The translations under genes and the position numbers were made by a program. The notes below the pieces were generated by a model. The model worked only from the letters and a program-made list of their open reading frames with translations. It ran no database searches and had not been told where the DNA came from. A DNA stretch of 64,000 bases from VXNE01 sp963664635 (GTDB taxonomy: Bacteria > Pseudomonadota > Gammaproteobacteria > Pseudomonadales > Azotimanducaceae): assembly GCA_963664635.1 (NCBI GenBank), contig OY761542.1, positions 1,488,001 through 1,552,000 on the forward strand, given 5' to 3'. This document shows, one piece after another, positions 1-8,432 of this stretch; the stretch's first letter is position 1; every line of letters starts with the position of its first letter.

Positions 1-2
1 AG

Positions 3-110
3 CAAGGCGGCAAGGGGACGACGCGCTACCCCGACGAGTATCTCTACGACAAGTTGGGACTCGTACGCCTGGCCGTGACGACGCGCGACCTTCCGTGGGC
101 GAAGGCATGA
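3..110 (+). CDS. Group II intron reverse transcriptase/maturase, C-terminal end (partial)
   Basis: Only the last 35 codons are in the window; the 5' part lies upstream. The tail reads RYPDEYLYDKLGLVRL and ends WAKA before TGA at 108-110. This is the usual end of group II intron-encoded proteins, which splice their host intron and reverse-transcribe it for mobility. The call rests on this ending plus the domain V RNA hairpin that begins 10 bases after the stop, an arrangement typical of bacterial group II introns. No catalytic domain is visible here. Confidence 0.8.
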   Translation, partial: QGGKGTTRYPDEYLYDKLGLVRLAVTTRDLPWAKA

Positions 111-119
111 TCCCGGAGA

Positions 120-152
120 GAGCCGGATGCGGGAAAACCGCACGTCCGGTTC
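120..152 (+). ncRNA. Group II intron domain V (catalytic hairpin)
   Basis: The 33-nt segment folds as GAGCCGGA pairing with UCCGGUUC, a two-base CG bulge, and an upper stem UGCGG/CCGCA closed by a GAAA-type loop. It begins with the AGC catalytic triad. Length, bulge position and loop match domain V of bacterial group II introns. Domain VI and the intron 3' end should follow within about 50-60 bases (153-210), but I cannot place the exact splice site. Confidence 0.85.
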
Positions 153-335
153 GCCGAGCGGCGACTGGAGACGGAGTGGGTCTAAATCGGGTTAGGCCGG
201 CCCACCACCGCGCCAGTCGTCGACTCTACCCAGGCCGCTGGTCGGCGCCAAGAGGCTGTGCGGTTTCAAGAGGTTGACCATGGCGCCAAATGATTGTGCC
301 GATGCCGGACTGCGCTGGCCGCGCCCTCGCGGGTC

Positions 336-417
336 TTTTGGCCCCGTGCGCGTACATGCTCCCTCAACCGTAGGCCCCGCTATGCTCTCGGTCGCGAGCA
401 CGCGCACGGGGCCAAAA
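336..417. repeat. Long inverted repeat (18-bp perfect arms)
   Basis: TTTTGGCCCCGTGCGCGT at 336-353 is repeated exactly in reverse complement at 400-417, enclosing 46 bases. It lies in the gene-free stretch between the group II intron end and yejB. Transcribed rightward, the right arm ends in AAAA and not in a U tract, so it is not a standard terminator for that direction. Leftward transcription would also lack a clean U run. It could be a mobile-element end, a structured RNA or a miniature repeat. Nothing else in 153-597 looks coding. Confidence 0.7.
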
Positions 418-599
418 TCCTCCGCGATCATCGCGGCCCCTGGTGGGAAATGCGGGCTAGGGGGTTGCGCGCAGAGTCGCTTCGCAGAACGGTACGGTCG
501 TGAAGTCCACGGCGCGAGTTCGTAGCACGGTGGTCTCGGGTGCCGGACGCCGAGCGCAACCCGCCCGGTGCACGAGCGGACGTTCCGCCGGGCACAGCG

Positions 600-771
600 G
601 CGGCCGGGGGGAGCCCGAGGGGGGCGCGCCGGCCCCGTCGATGGGCACGATAACGAGCCGCCCAACCGGCGAGAGCGCCGGCGCCACCGGTGCGCGCGTA
701 CGCCACGGTGGCGGGGGGGAGCCCGAGGGGGGCGCCTCGGTCCCATCGATTGGCACGATAACGAGCCGCCC
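600..771 (+). repeat. Tandem direct repeat, two copies, period 109 bp
   Basis: Copy 1 (about 600-663) and copy 2 (about 709-771) share GGGGGGAGCCCGAGGGGGGC, then a divergent patch, then GGCACGATAACGAGCCGCC. The second copy stops 15 bases before the yejB-like start codon, so the duplicated unit forms the leader of that gene. The G-rich blocks could form unusual structure. Function unknown. Confidence 0.7.
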
Positions 772-786
772 CCCTCGAAGAAAACA

Positions 787-1884
787 GTGACCCGTTACGT
801 CGCCAGACGCCTGCTCCTCATCGTGCCGACGCTCCTCGGCATCGTCACCATCAACTTCTTCATCGTGCAACTGGCCCCGGGCGGGCCCGTGGATCAGATG
901 ATCGCGCGCCTCGCCGGCCAGGACCTCTCGGCGACGGCGCGCATCGCGGGCGCTACCGACACGATGCCGCAGTTCTCGAACGCGGACCAGACCCTGCGTA
1001 CGCAGTACGCCGGAGCCCAGGGGCTGGATCCCGAACTCATCGCCGCCATCGAGAAGCAGTTCGGCTTCGACAAGCCGATCCACGAGCGCTACGTCAAGAT
1101 GCTCGGAGACTACGCGCGGCTGGATTTCGGCACGAGCTACTACCAGGACCGGCCGGTCCTGGAACTGATCGCCGAGCGCCTTCCCGTGTCGCTCTCGCTC
1201 GGGTTCTGGTCGATGCTGCTGATCTACACGGTCTCGATACCCCTCGGCGTGGCGAAGGCGGTGCGCGAGGGCACGCGCTTCGACGCCTGGACCAGCGGGG
1301 TCATCTTCGTCGGCTACGCGATGCCGAGTTTCCTCTTCGCGGTTTTCCTCATCGTGCTGTTCGCGGGCGGCTCGTACCTCGACTGGTTCCCGCTGAAGGG
1401 CCTCGTGTCGTCGAACTTCGACGAGCTTTCCTGGGCCGGCAAGATCGCCGACTACTTCTGGCACCTGGCGCTGCCCGTGACGGCGCTCACCATCGGCGGC
1501 TTCGCGACGCTCACGATGCTCACCAAGAACTCGTTTCTCGAGGAGATCTCGAAGCAGTTCGTGCTGACGGCGCGGGCCAAGGGGCTGAACCAGCGGCGCG
1601 TGCTCTACGGCCACGTGTTCCGCAATGCCATGCTGATCGTGGTGGCCGGTTTCCCGGCGGCACTGGTCGGCATCCTGTTCACCAGCGCGCTCCTGATCGA
1701 GGTCATCTTCTCCCTGGACGGGCTCGGGCTGCTCGGGTTCGAGGCGATCCTGAAGCGCGACTACCCGATCATGTTCGGCACCCTGTTCTGTTTCACGTTC
1801 CTGGGTCTCGCCATGACCCTGCTCGGCGACATCGCGTACACGTTCGTGGATCCGCGTATCGACTTCGAGGCCCGGGAGGGCTGA
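787..1884 (+). CDS. yejB: Peptide/microcin C-type ABC transporter permease, YejB-like
   Basis: Inner-membrane permease of a peptide importer. The 365-aa protein starts at GTG 787 with MTRYVARRLLLIVPTLLGI, the standard first transmembrane helix of DppB/OppB-type permeases. It has the long soluble insert (residues about 30-130) that marks the YejB branch, and the EAA loop (LTARAKGLNQRRVLYGHVFR, about 263-282). The stop overlaps the next start (TGATG). With the permease and double ATPase that follow it forms yejBEF; the yejA-like binding protein lies 43 kb away on the other strand. In E. coli this system imports peptides including microcin C. The frame is open upstream to 568, but that part is repeat-derived and lacks the helix. 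Confidence 0.9.
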   Translation: MTRYVARRLLLIVPTLLGIVTINFFIVQLAPGGPVDQMIARLAGQDLSATARIAGATDTMPQFSNADQTLRTQYAGAQGLDPELIAAIEKQFGFDKPIHERYVKMLGDYARLDFGTSYYQDRPVLELIAERLPVSLSLGFWSMLLIYTVSIPLGVAKAVREGTRFDAWTSGVIFVGYAMPSFLFAVFLIVLFAGGSYLDWFPLKGLVSSNFDELSWAGKIADYFWHLALPVTALTIGGFATLTMLTKNSFLEEISKQFVLTARAKGLNQRRVLYGHVFRNAMLIVVAGFPAALVGILFTSALLIEVIFSLDGLGLLGFEAILKRDYPIMFGTLFCFTFLGLAMTLLGDIAYTFVDPRIDFEAREG

Positions 1885-2993
1885 TGGCCGTCGCCCGGGA
1901 GCATCCGCGGGCGGGCGGGCTGGCGGCCACGGACGGCTTCGTGGTGACGGAGACTGCCGCGCGCCCGGGGGTCTCCCCGGTGCTGCGCCGCCGCTGGCGC
2001 AACTTCAAGGCCAACAAGCGCGGCTACCGGAGCCTCTGGATGGTCGGCACGATGGTGGTCGCCAGCATGTTCGCGGAGCTGATCGCGAACGATGCACCCC
2101 TGCTCCTGCGTTACGAAGGCGCGTTCTACTTCCCGGTCTTCGTCACCTACCCGGAGACCGAGTTCGGCGGTGTCTTCGAAACGGAGGCGGAGTACCGCGA
2201 GCCGCCGGTGCAGGAACTCATAGCGGCCGGCGATGGCTGGATGGTGTGGCCGGTCGTCCCCTTCAGCTACGACACCATCGATCTCCACACGGAAGGCGCG
2301 GTGCCTGAGCCGCCCTCGTGGCGCCACTGGCTCGGCACGGACGACGTGGGCCGGGACGTCGCGGCGCGCATCATCTACGGCTTCCGGCTGTCCGTGCTGT
2401 TCGGCCTGGCGCTGACGCTGTTCAGTTCCGTCGTCGGTATCGCCGTCGGCGCCACGCAGGGGTATTTCGGCGGTCTCGTCGATCTCTTCGGCCAGCGCCT
2501 GGTCGAGATCTGGGCGGGGCTGCCGGCGCTCTTTCTCATCATCATCCTGTCGAGCCTGATCGAGCCGAACCCGGTCGTACTGCTCATGCTGCTGCTGCTC
2601 TTCAACTGGATGGCGCTGGTGGCCGTGGTCCGCGCGGAGTTCCTGCGCACGCGGAACTTCGACTACGTGCGCGCGGCGAAAGCGCTGGGGGAATCGGACC
2701 TGACCATCATGACGAAGCACGTGCTGCCGAACGCGATGGTGGCGACCCTCACCTATCTTCCGTTCGTGCTGAACGGCGCGATCACGACGCTCACGTCCCT
2801 CGACTTCCTCGGCTTCGGCCTGCCGGCGGGTTGGCCGTCCCTCGGGGAACTGCTCGCCCAGGGCAAGGCCAACATCCAGGCGCCGTGGCTCGGCCTCTCG
2901 GGCTTCTTCGCGCTTGCGATCATGCTCACGCTCTTCGTGTTCGTCGGCGAAGGCGTGCGCGACGCGTTCGATCCGCGGAGGTCGGCGACATGA
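1884..2993 (+). CDS. yejE: Peptide ABC transporter permease, YejE-like
   Basis: Second permease of the importer, 369 aa. After an N-terminal cytoplasmic stretch there is a transmembrane segment near residue 55, then a periplasmic insert of about 100 residues, typical of YejE, and the DppC-like core with the motif HWLGTDDVGRDVAARIIYG near 150. The EAA loop is at about 264-285 (RAAKALGESDLTIMTKHVLP), followed by SLDFLGFGLP. The ATG lies inside the yejB stop and the gene overlaps yejF by four bases, so translation is probably coupled. Confidence 0.9.
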   Translation: MAVAREHPRAGGLAATDGFVVTETAARPGVSPVLRRRWRNFKANKRGYRSLWMVGTMVVASMFAELIANDAPLLLRYEGAFYFPVFVTYPETEFGGVFETEAEYREPPVQELIAAGDGWMVWPVVPFSYDTIDLHTEGAVPEPPSWRHWLGTDDVGRDVAARIIYGFRLSVLFGLALTLFSSVVGIAVGATQGYFGGLVDLFGQRLVEIWAGLPALFLIIILSSLIEPNPVVLLMLLLLFNWMALVAVVRAEFLRTRNFDYVRAAKALGESDLTIMTKHVLPNAMVATLTYLPFVLNGAITTLTSLDFLGFGLPAGWPSLGELLAQGKANIQAPWLGLSGFFALAIMLTLFVFVGEGVRDAFDPRRSAT

Positions 2994-4669
2994 GCCCTCA
3001 GCCCGGGGAGCGCGAGGGGCAGGCCCCTCGCAAGGGAGAGCAGCGCGAGGGGCCTGCCCCTCGCATGAACAGCCCAAACGTGCTGGAGGTCCGGGACCTT
3101 GCGGTCGCCTTTCGCGGCGAGGAGGTCGTACGCGGCGTCGATTTCCACGTGGCGCGCGGCGAGACCGTCGCCCTCGTTGGGGAGTCGGGCTCCGGCAAGT
3201 CCGTGACGGCGCTGTCCGTGATGCAGCTCCTCCCGTACCCGGCCGCGAGCCATCCGCGGGGTTCCGTCCTGGTCGACGGCCGGGAGGTCCTCGGCGCCCC
3301 CGAGGAGGAGATGCTGAAGATCCGCGGCGACCGCGTGGGGATGGTGTTCCAGGAGCCGATGACGTCGCTGAACCCGCTGCACTACATCGAGAAGCAGATC
3401 GCCGAGATCCTCTTCGTGCACCGGGCGATGAACAAGCGGGCGGCGCGCGAACGGACGCTGGAACTCCTGCACCTCGTCGGTCTGCAGCGCGCGGAGGAAC
3501 GGCTGCGGGCATATCCCCACGAGTTGTCCGGCGGACAGCGGCAGCGCGTCATGATCGCCATGGCGCTGGCCAACGAACCGGACCTGCTGATCGCGGACGA
3601 GCCCACCACGGCGCTCGACGTCACGATACAGGCGCAGATCCTCGCCCTGCTCGCGGACCTGAAGCGCAAGCTCGACATGGCGCTGCTGCTCATCACCCAC
3701 GACCTCGGCATCGTGCGCAAGATGGCCGATCGCGTGTGCGTGATGACGGACGGGCGGATCGTCGAGCAGGGACCCGCGGCGCGGATTTTCGCGACGCCGG
3801 CGCACGCCTACACGCGCCGCCTGCTCGCGGCGGAGCCAAAGGGCGAACCGACGGCGGCGGACCGGGATGCCCCGGTGGTGATGCGGGGAGAGGGCGTCGG
3901 CGTGCGTTTCAATCTGGCGAAGGGACTCTTCGCGCGGCGGCGCGTGCTGAAGGCCGTGGACGACGTCTCGGTCACGGTCCGCCAGGGACACACGCTCGGG
4001 ATCGTCGGCGAGTCAGGTTCGGGGAAGACGACCCTCGCGCTCGCGCTGCTGCGGCTCATTGCCAGCGACGGCGAAGTGCACCTTGGCGACAGGCCGCTGC
4101 ACACGCTCCGGGGCAAGGCGCTGCGTCCGCTGCGCAGCGACATGCAGATCGTCTTCCAGGACCCGTACGGCAGCCTGTCGCCACGCCAGTCGATCTACCA
4201 GATCGTCGGCGCGGGCCTGCGGGTGCATCGCCCGGAACTGGCGCCGGCGGGGCGGCGGGAACGCGTCGCCGAGGCACTCGTCGAAGTGGGCCTGGATCCG
4301 GGCATGCTGGACCGCTATCCGCACGAGTTCTCCGGCGGACAGCGCCAGCGCGTCGCCATCGCCCGCGCCATCGTGCTACGGCCGCGCGTCGTCATGCTCG
4401 ACGAGCCCACGTCCTCCCTGGACATGTCCGTGCAGGCCCAGATCGTCGACCTGTTGCGCGACCTGCAGGCCCGCCACGGGCTCGCCTATCTCTTCATCAG
4501 CCACGACCTGAAGGTCGTGCGCGCCCTGGCGGCGGAGCTGATCGTGATGAAGGACGGCGTGATCGTCGAGCAGGGACCGGCGCACAGGATCTTCACGGCG
4601 CCGGAGACCGCTTACACGAAGGCGCTGATGGCGGCGGCGTTCGATCTGGAGGCCGTGGCGACCGGGTAA
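2990..4669 (+). CDS. yejF: Peptide ABC transporter ATP-binding protein with two ABC domains, YejF-like
   Basis: Energises the YejBE permeases. The 559-aa protein has two full nucleotide-binding domains: Walker A GESGSGKS near residue 65 with signature LSGGQRQR and Walker B LLIADEPT, then a second set GESGSGKT near 340, FSGGQRQR and VVMLDEPT. Start ATG 2990 has a GGAGG site at 2977-2981 and overlaps the yejE stop. Residues 8-25 are encoded by two copies of a 20-bp palindrome and precede the conserved N-terminus, which begins MNSPNVLEVRDL at 3065. A start at 3065 is possible but has no ribosome-binding site. Confidence 0.9.
   Translation: MSPQPGEREGQAPRKGEQREGPAPRMNSPNVLEVRDLAVAFRGEEVVRGVDFHVARGETVALVGESGSGKSVTALSVMQLLPYPAASHPRGSVLVDGREVLGAPEEEMLKIRGDRVGMVFQEPMTSLNPLHYIEKQIAEILFVHRAMNKRAARERTLELLHLVGLQRAEERLRAYPHELSGGQRQRVMIAMALANEPDLLIADEPTTALDVTIQAQILALLADLKRKLDMALLLITHDLGIVRKMADRVCVMTDGRIVEQGPAARIFATPAHAYTRRLLAAEPKGEPTAADRDAPVVMRGEGVGVRFNLAKGLFARRRVLKAVDDVSVTVRQGHTLGIVGESGSGKTTLALALLRLIASDGEVHLGDRPLHTLRGKALRPLRSDMQIVFQDPYGSLSPRQSIYQIVGAGLRVHRPELAPAGRRERVAEALVEVGLDPGMLDRYPHEFSGGQRQRVAIARAIVLRPRVVMLDEPTSSLDMSVQAQIVDLLRDLQARHGLAYLFISHDLKVVRALAAELIVMKDGVIVEQGPAHRIFTAPETAYTKALMAAAFDLEAVATG
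3012..3064. repeat. Pair of perfect 20-bp palindromes (REP-like)
   Basis: GCGAGGGGC-AG-GCCCCTCGC at 3012-3031 and GCGAGGGGC-CT-GCCCCTCGC at 3045-3064. The upstream flank CCGGGGAGC recurs at another copy near 19311, and a related, longer palindrome sits near 5952-5987. Here both copies are read through in frame as the extreme N-terminus of the YejF-like protein. The two arms could form an mRNA hairpin right after the start codon. Confidence 0.75.
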
Positions 4670-4712
4670 GGCGCTCAGGCCAGAGTTAGCCGGTGCGTGA
4701 GGAGCGCTTGCC

Positions 4713-5264
4713 GTGCTGCGACCGGTGGCGCCAGGGTCGGCGGCGATGCTTGACGTGTTCTGGTCCGCTGCCAATACTCCGCTTTCCCAAGACGCTTCGT
4801 TCAACAGAACCATGTCCTTTCGGGCGGATCTTGCGTTGTATGACCGCGATGGTCGGCTGACCGCCGTCGCTGAGGTCAAGAACCGACTGGGAACCTCGCG
4901 AAGATGGGCAGCGCAAACTCGGCGGAACATCCTTGCTCACGGTACCTTGGGCCAGTCGGACTATTTCCTCCTGGTCACTCCTGATCGCATCTACCTCTGG
5001 AAGGATGCCGGCGCAGAACCGCACGAGGTGTTGCCGAGCTACGAGGGGAACTTGGAGCCCTCCTTCGCTCCATACTTCGACAAGGCGCGGATAGACCCCG
5101 GTCGCGTGACCGGGCAAGCGTTTGAAATGCTGGTGGCTGCATGGTTGAGCGATCTGACTCGAGCTTCTTCCGGAGATCCGGATTCGGGCCAGGACTGGCT
5201 GGAGGAGTCAGGACTTCGCGCGGCGGCTCGGGATGGACACGTTGAGCATGAAGCGGTGGTGTGA
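4713..5264 (+). CDS. Predicted PD-(D/E)XK nuclease-fold protein
   Basis: A 183-aa protein of unknown role. The only recognisable element is FRADLALYD followed about ten residues later by AVAEVKN, the D...E-x-K pattern of PD-(D/E)XK nuclease folds such as the N-terminal domain of type I restriction subunits. Start GTG 4713 has GAGGAG nine bases upstream. Its stop overlaps the start of the PIN gene (GTGTGA), so the two are co-translated and probably work together. It might be a restriction/toxin component or a DNA-repair protein; a DNA target is inferred only from the fold. Confidence 0.6.
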   Translation: MLRPVAPGSAAMLDVFWSAANTPLSQDASFNRTMSFRADLALYDRDGRLTAVAEVKNRLGTSRRWAAQTRRNILAHGTLGQSDYFLLVTPDRIYLWKDAGAEPHEVLPSYEGNLEPSFAPYFDKARIDPGRVTGQAFEMLVAAWLSDLTRASSGDPDSGQDWLEESGLRAAARDGHVEHEAVV

Positions 5265-5869
5265 AGGTCTATGTGGAGGCGAACTTCGTTCTCGAGCTTG
5301 CGCTGCGGCAAGAGCAGGCCCGTAGTTGCGAAGAGATATTGGGCATGTGCGGACGACAAGGGCTGCGCCTGTTCATTCCTGCGTACTCGCTTGCGGAACC
5401 CTACGAAACGCTCGTCCGCCGCCGCAGGCAACGACAACGGGTAATGCGCGATTTCGAGGTTGAGTGGAAGCAGCTTGCGCGCACGGCGGCCTATGCCGAT
5501 CGGGCACCCGATTTCGAAGCAGTGTCGGCGCTGTTGATCAACAGCGCGGAACAGGACGCCACCCGACTTGAGCACGTACGCGGGGAGATCCTGGGGCTCG
5601 GCCACGTGATCCCCCTTGAGCGATCAGTCCTGGCTGCATCGACTCGGTACCAGCGGACGCACGACTTCGAGCCGCAGGACGCGATCGTCTATGCGTCGGT
5701 GGTCTCCCATCTTGAGGGTGACACGGCCGATGAACGGAGCTGCTTCATCAATCGCGATTCCAAGGACTTCGATGATCAACGCGTGGTGGACGAACTCGAT
5801 CGCCATCGGTGCAAGCTGTTGCCCCGCTTCGACTCTGGCCTGGATTTCCTTCGAGCTCATCTTCCGTGA
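5261..5869 (+). CDS. PIN-domain putative ribonuclease
   Basis: The 202-aa product begins with KVYVEANFVLELAL, the first strand of PIN domains, with Glu where Asp is usual. Further acidic residues follow in the expected order: E in SLAEPYET near 47, D in PQDAIVYASV near 148, and D in NRDSKDF near 168. PIN proteins cleave RNA and are often toxins, but this one is longer than VapC (about 130 aa) and has a central helical insert. It overlaps the nuclease-fold gene by four bases. No antitoxin of a known family is adjacent. Confidence 0.65.
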   Translation: MKVYVEANFVLELALRQEQARSCEEILGMCGRQGLRLFIPAYSLAEPYETLVRRRRQRQRVMRDFEVEWKQLARTAAYADRAPDFEAVSALLINSAEQDATRLEHVRGEILGLGHVIPLERSVLAASTRYQRTHDFEPQDAIVYASVVSHLEGDTADERSCFINRDSKDFDDQRVVDELDRHRCKLLPRFDSGLDFLRAHLP

Positions 5870-5918
5870 CAGTGCTCCGGCGAAGACGGCGGTCAGGTGC
5901 TGGCACGACCTGCGGTCG

Positions 5919-5987
5919 CGTTGGGAGTTTCGCCGGCGCGAAACTCCCAACGGCGCGAGCCCCTGGCAGGGAACTCCAGGGCGCAAG
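5919..5987. repeat. 15-bp-arm palindrome followed by a second stem; possible bidirectional terminator
   Basis: CGTTGGGAGTTTCGC at 5919-5933 pairs perfectly with 5938-5952 around CGGC. A second hairpin (CCCTGG...CCAGGG, 5961-5981) follows inside the context GCGCGAG...CGCAAG, which resembles the palindromes at 3012 and 19311. It lies between the PIN gene and the P450 gene. It could act as a terminator, although no U tract follows either stem. Confidence 0.6.
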
Positions 5988-6067
5988 CCGCAGGAGGTTG
6001 TCGACACCGATGGAGGTGATGCAGTGATCCGCGAGGCCAATGGACGTGTGGTGTGGTGGGGCGTTTG

Positions 6068-7324
6068 ATGCCGCAGGTCTTCACCGAGTCCCCGGAGCTG
6101 GACGACGGTCTCGTCGAGCCCGCGAACTGGGGCGACGAGGCGTGGGTGCACGACCAGTTCGCCTGGCTGCGCCGCCACGAGCCCGTTCGGCGGATGGAAC
6201 CCGAGGGCTTCGAGCCGTTCTGGTCGCTGTCGCGCCATGCCGACGTCAAGGCGGTGGAGAGCGATCACCGGCTCTTCATCAACGACCCGCGGCCGATTCT
6301 CGGGCCGCGGATGCTGGACACGCTGGTGCGGCAACTCGTGGGCCGCCGCCACCTCGTGCGCTCCCTGGTGCAGATGGACGATCCCGACCACGCGCAATAC
6401 CGCGCGCTCACGCAGCAGTGGTTCCGGGGCGAGAACATCCGCCGGCTGGCCGGACGTGTCAAGGAACTCGCCGCGCAGTACGTCGACCGGCTCGGGGAGC
6501 TCGGCGGCGAGTGCGACTTCCTGAAGGACATCGCCATGTGGTACCCGCTGCGCGTGATCATGTCGATCCTCGGGGTGCCGGAGAGCGACGAGCCGCTGAT
6601 GATGAAGCTGACCCAGGAACTGTTCGGCTCGTCGGACCCCGACACGCAGCGCTCCTTCGAACCGATGTCGCTGGTCGACGTGGTGCGCGACTTCGAGGAC
6701 TATTTTTCGGACCTCAGCCGGCAGCGGCGGGCGCATCCCACGGACGACGTGGCGACCGTGATCGCCAACGCGCGCATCGACGGGGAGCCCCTGCCGGAAC
6801 ACGAGAGCAACAGCTACTACATGATCATTGCCACCGCCGGGCACGACACGACCAGTTCGGCGACGGCCGGCGGGCTGCTTGCATTCATCGACAACCCGCA
6901 CCAGCTGGCCCGGTTCCGTGCCGCCCCGGATGCGCACATGGCGACCGCGCTGAACGAGATCATCCGCTGGGTCTCGCCCGTGCGGCAGTTCACGCGCACC
7001 GCCACCGCCGACTGCGCCGTGGGAGGCGTCGATATCGCGCAGGGGGAGTCCTGCGTGCTCTGGTATCCGTCGGCCAACCGCGACGAGACCGCCTTCGACG
7101 CCCCGTTCGAGTTCCGCATCGACCGCCCCATGAACCACCTCGCGTTCGGCTTCGGCGCGCACGTGTGCCTCGGCCAGCACCTCGCCCGAATGGAGATGGG
7201 GGCGTTCTTCAAGGAACTGTTCCGGCGCGTGGACAGTTTCGAACTGAACGGCGCACCGCTTTACTCCCAGTCGACGTTCGTGGGCGGCCTGAAGAGCCTG
7301 CCGGTCCGTTACCGCATGAAGTAG
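6068..7324 (+). CDS. Cytochrome P450 monooxygenase
   Basis: Soluble bacterial-type P450 of 418 aa, without a membrane anchor. It has the I-helix oxygen-activation motif AGHDTTSS (about 257-264), the K-helix E-x-x-R (NEIIRW, about 301) and the heme loop FGFGAHVCLG with proximal Cys at about 367. These enzymes insert one oxygen atom into a bound substrate using electrons from ferredoxin or a reductase; no reductase gene is adjacent. ATG 6068 is preferred over an in-frame GTG at 6053. Substrate unknown; the overall pattern is like CYP105/CYP107-like or terpene-type bacterial P450s. Confidence 0.93.
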   Translation: MPQVFTESPELDDGLVEPANWGDEAWVHDQFAWLRRHEPVRRMEPEGFEPFWSLSRHADVKAVESDHRLFINDPRPILGPRMLDTLVRQLVGRRHLVRSLVQMDDPDHAQYRALTQQWFRGENIRRLAGRVKELAAQYVDRLGELGGECDFLKDIAMWYPLRVIMSILGVPESDEPLMMKLTQELFGSSDPDTQRSFEPMSLVDVVRDFEDYFSDLSRQRRAHPTDDVATVIANARIDGEPLPEHESNSYYMIIATAGHDTTSSATAGGLLAFIDNPHQLARFRAAPDAHMATALNEIIRWVSPVRQFTRTATADCAVGGVDIAQGESCVLWYPSANRDETAFDAPFEFRIDRPMNHLAFGFGAHVCLGQHLARMEMGAFFKELFRRVDSFELNGAPLYSQSTFVGGLKSLPVRYRMK

Positions 7325-7424
7325 ACGCCGCCCGGAGACCCTGCCCGCAAGCGCGGAGTTCACGGGCTTCGTGGTGTCCCGCGCCGCTTCGCGGGGCCGG
7401 GCAAGGAGGCCGGGCAAGGAGGGC

Positions 7425-7452
7425 TTGATCTTCCCCGCGCTTGCTCTAAGAA
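7425..7452 (+). promoter_or_regulatory. Possible sigma-70 promoter for the ABC exporter operon
   Basis: TTGATC at 7425-7430 and TAAGAA at 7447-7452 are separated by 16 bases, about 60 bases before the GTG at 7512. The region just upstream contains a short duplication (GGCCGGGCAAGGA). Weak match, but it is the most AT-rich point in a GC-rich gap between the P450 and ATPase genes. Confidence 0.3.
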
Positions 7453-7511
7453 TATGCGCCGCCCCGGACCCGGGGCGCTGCAACGAGTGTGATGACAAGG
7501 ACTCTCGGAAC

Positions 7512-8432
7512 GTGATCGAAGCCGAAAACCTGACGCGTCGCTTTGGCGACAACGTGGCGGTCGACGCGGTGAGCTTCCAGATCGGCCACGGGGAAATCGT
7601 GGGACTGCTCGGCCACAACGGGGCCGGCAAGACCACGGTCATGAAGATCCTGACCGGCTACCTCGAGCCGAGCGATGGCTCCGCCGCGATCGACGGCCGG
7701 GACGTCACGGAGCATTCCTCGCAGGTGCAGCGCGAGATCGGCTACCTGCCGGAGAGCGTGCCCCTGTACTTGGACATGGAAGTGCTCGACTACCTCGCCT
7801 TCGCGGCGACCGTGCGGGGCGTTGCCGAGCCGGATCGGCCCGGGGCGATCCGGCGGGCGGTGGAAGCGACCGGTCTCGCCGACCGTGCGCTCGACGTCAT
7901 CGGCACGCTGTCGCGCGGCTACCGGCAGCGGGTCGGCGTCGCGCAGGCCATCGTGCACGAGCCGCGGTTCCTGATTCTCGACGAGCCGACGAGCGGGCTC
8001 GATCCGGCCCAGACCGAGGGCATGCGCAACCTCATCCGGCAGCTCGCGGAGGACGCCACGGTCATCCTGTCGACGCACATCATGCAGGAGGTGGACGCCG
8101 TGTGTGACCGCGTCATGATCCTGCGCGCCGGCCGCCTCGCGCTCGACCGAAAGCTGTCCGACCTGCAGCGCAGCCAGCGGCTCCTCATCGGGACGAAGGC
8201 GTCACGAGATGCGGTGCAGGCGGCCATCGGGGACCGGGCACGGGTGGTGGGCGGCACCTACGACCGTGCCGCCTTCGTGGCGTTCGACGAACCGCTGACG
8301 GAGGGGGCATCGGCGGATGTTGCGAAGTGCCTGGTCGAGAGCGGCATCGCGTTCCATGCCCTGCACGCGGAACAGCGCGACCTCGAGTCCGTGTTCCGCG
8401 AGGTGAGCGCCGGAGGTGAGATCGATGCTTGA
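7512..8432 (+). CDS. ABC transporter ATP-binding protein (ABC-2/GldA-like)
   Basis: Cytoplasmic ATPase, 306 aa, with Walker A GHNGAGKT near residue 37, signature LSRGYRQRVG near 137 and Walker B FLILDEPTSGLD near 157, followed by STHIM. The C-terminal about 85 residues form the extra domain typical of ABC-2 exporters related to gliding-motility GldA and gut NosF. GTG 7512 starts directly at the conserved N-terminus; upstream in-frame sequence is not conserved-looking. It overlaps the permease gene by 8 bases. It probably drives the membrane protein encoded next. Confidence 0.88.
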   Translation: MIEAENLTRRFGDNVAVDAVSFQIGHGEIVGLLGHNGAGKTTVMKILTGYLEPSDGSAAIDGRDVTEHSSQVQREIGYLPESVPLYLDMEVLDYLAFAATVRGVAEPDRPGAIRRAVEATGLADRALDVIGTLSRGYRQRVGVAQAIVHEPRFLILDEPTSGLDPAQTEGMRNLIRQLAEDATVILSTHIMQEVDAVCDRVMILRAGRLALDRKLSDLQRSQRLLIGTKASRDAVQAAIGDRARVVGGTYDRAAFVAFDEPLTEGASADVAKCLVESGIAFHALHAEQRDLESVFREVSAGGEIDA

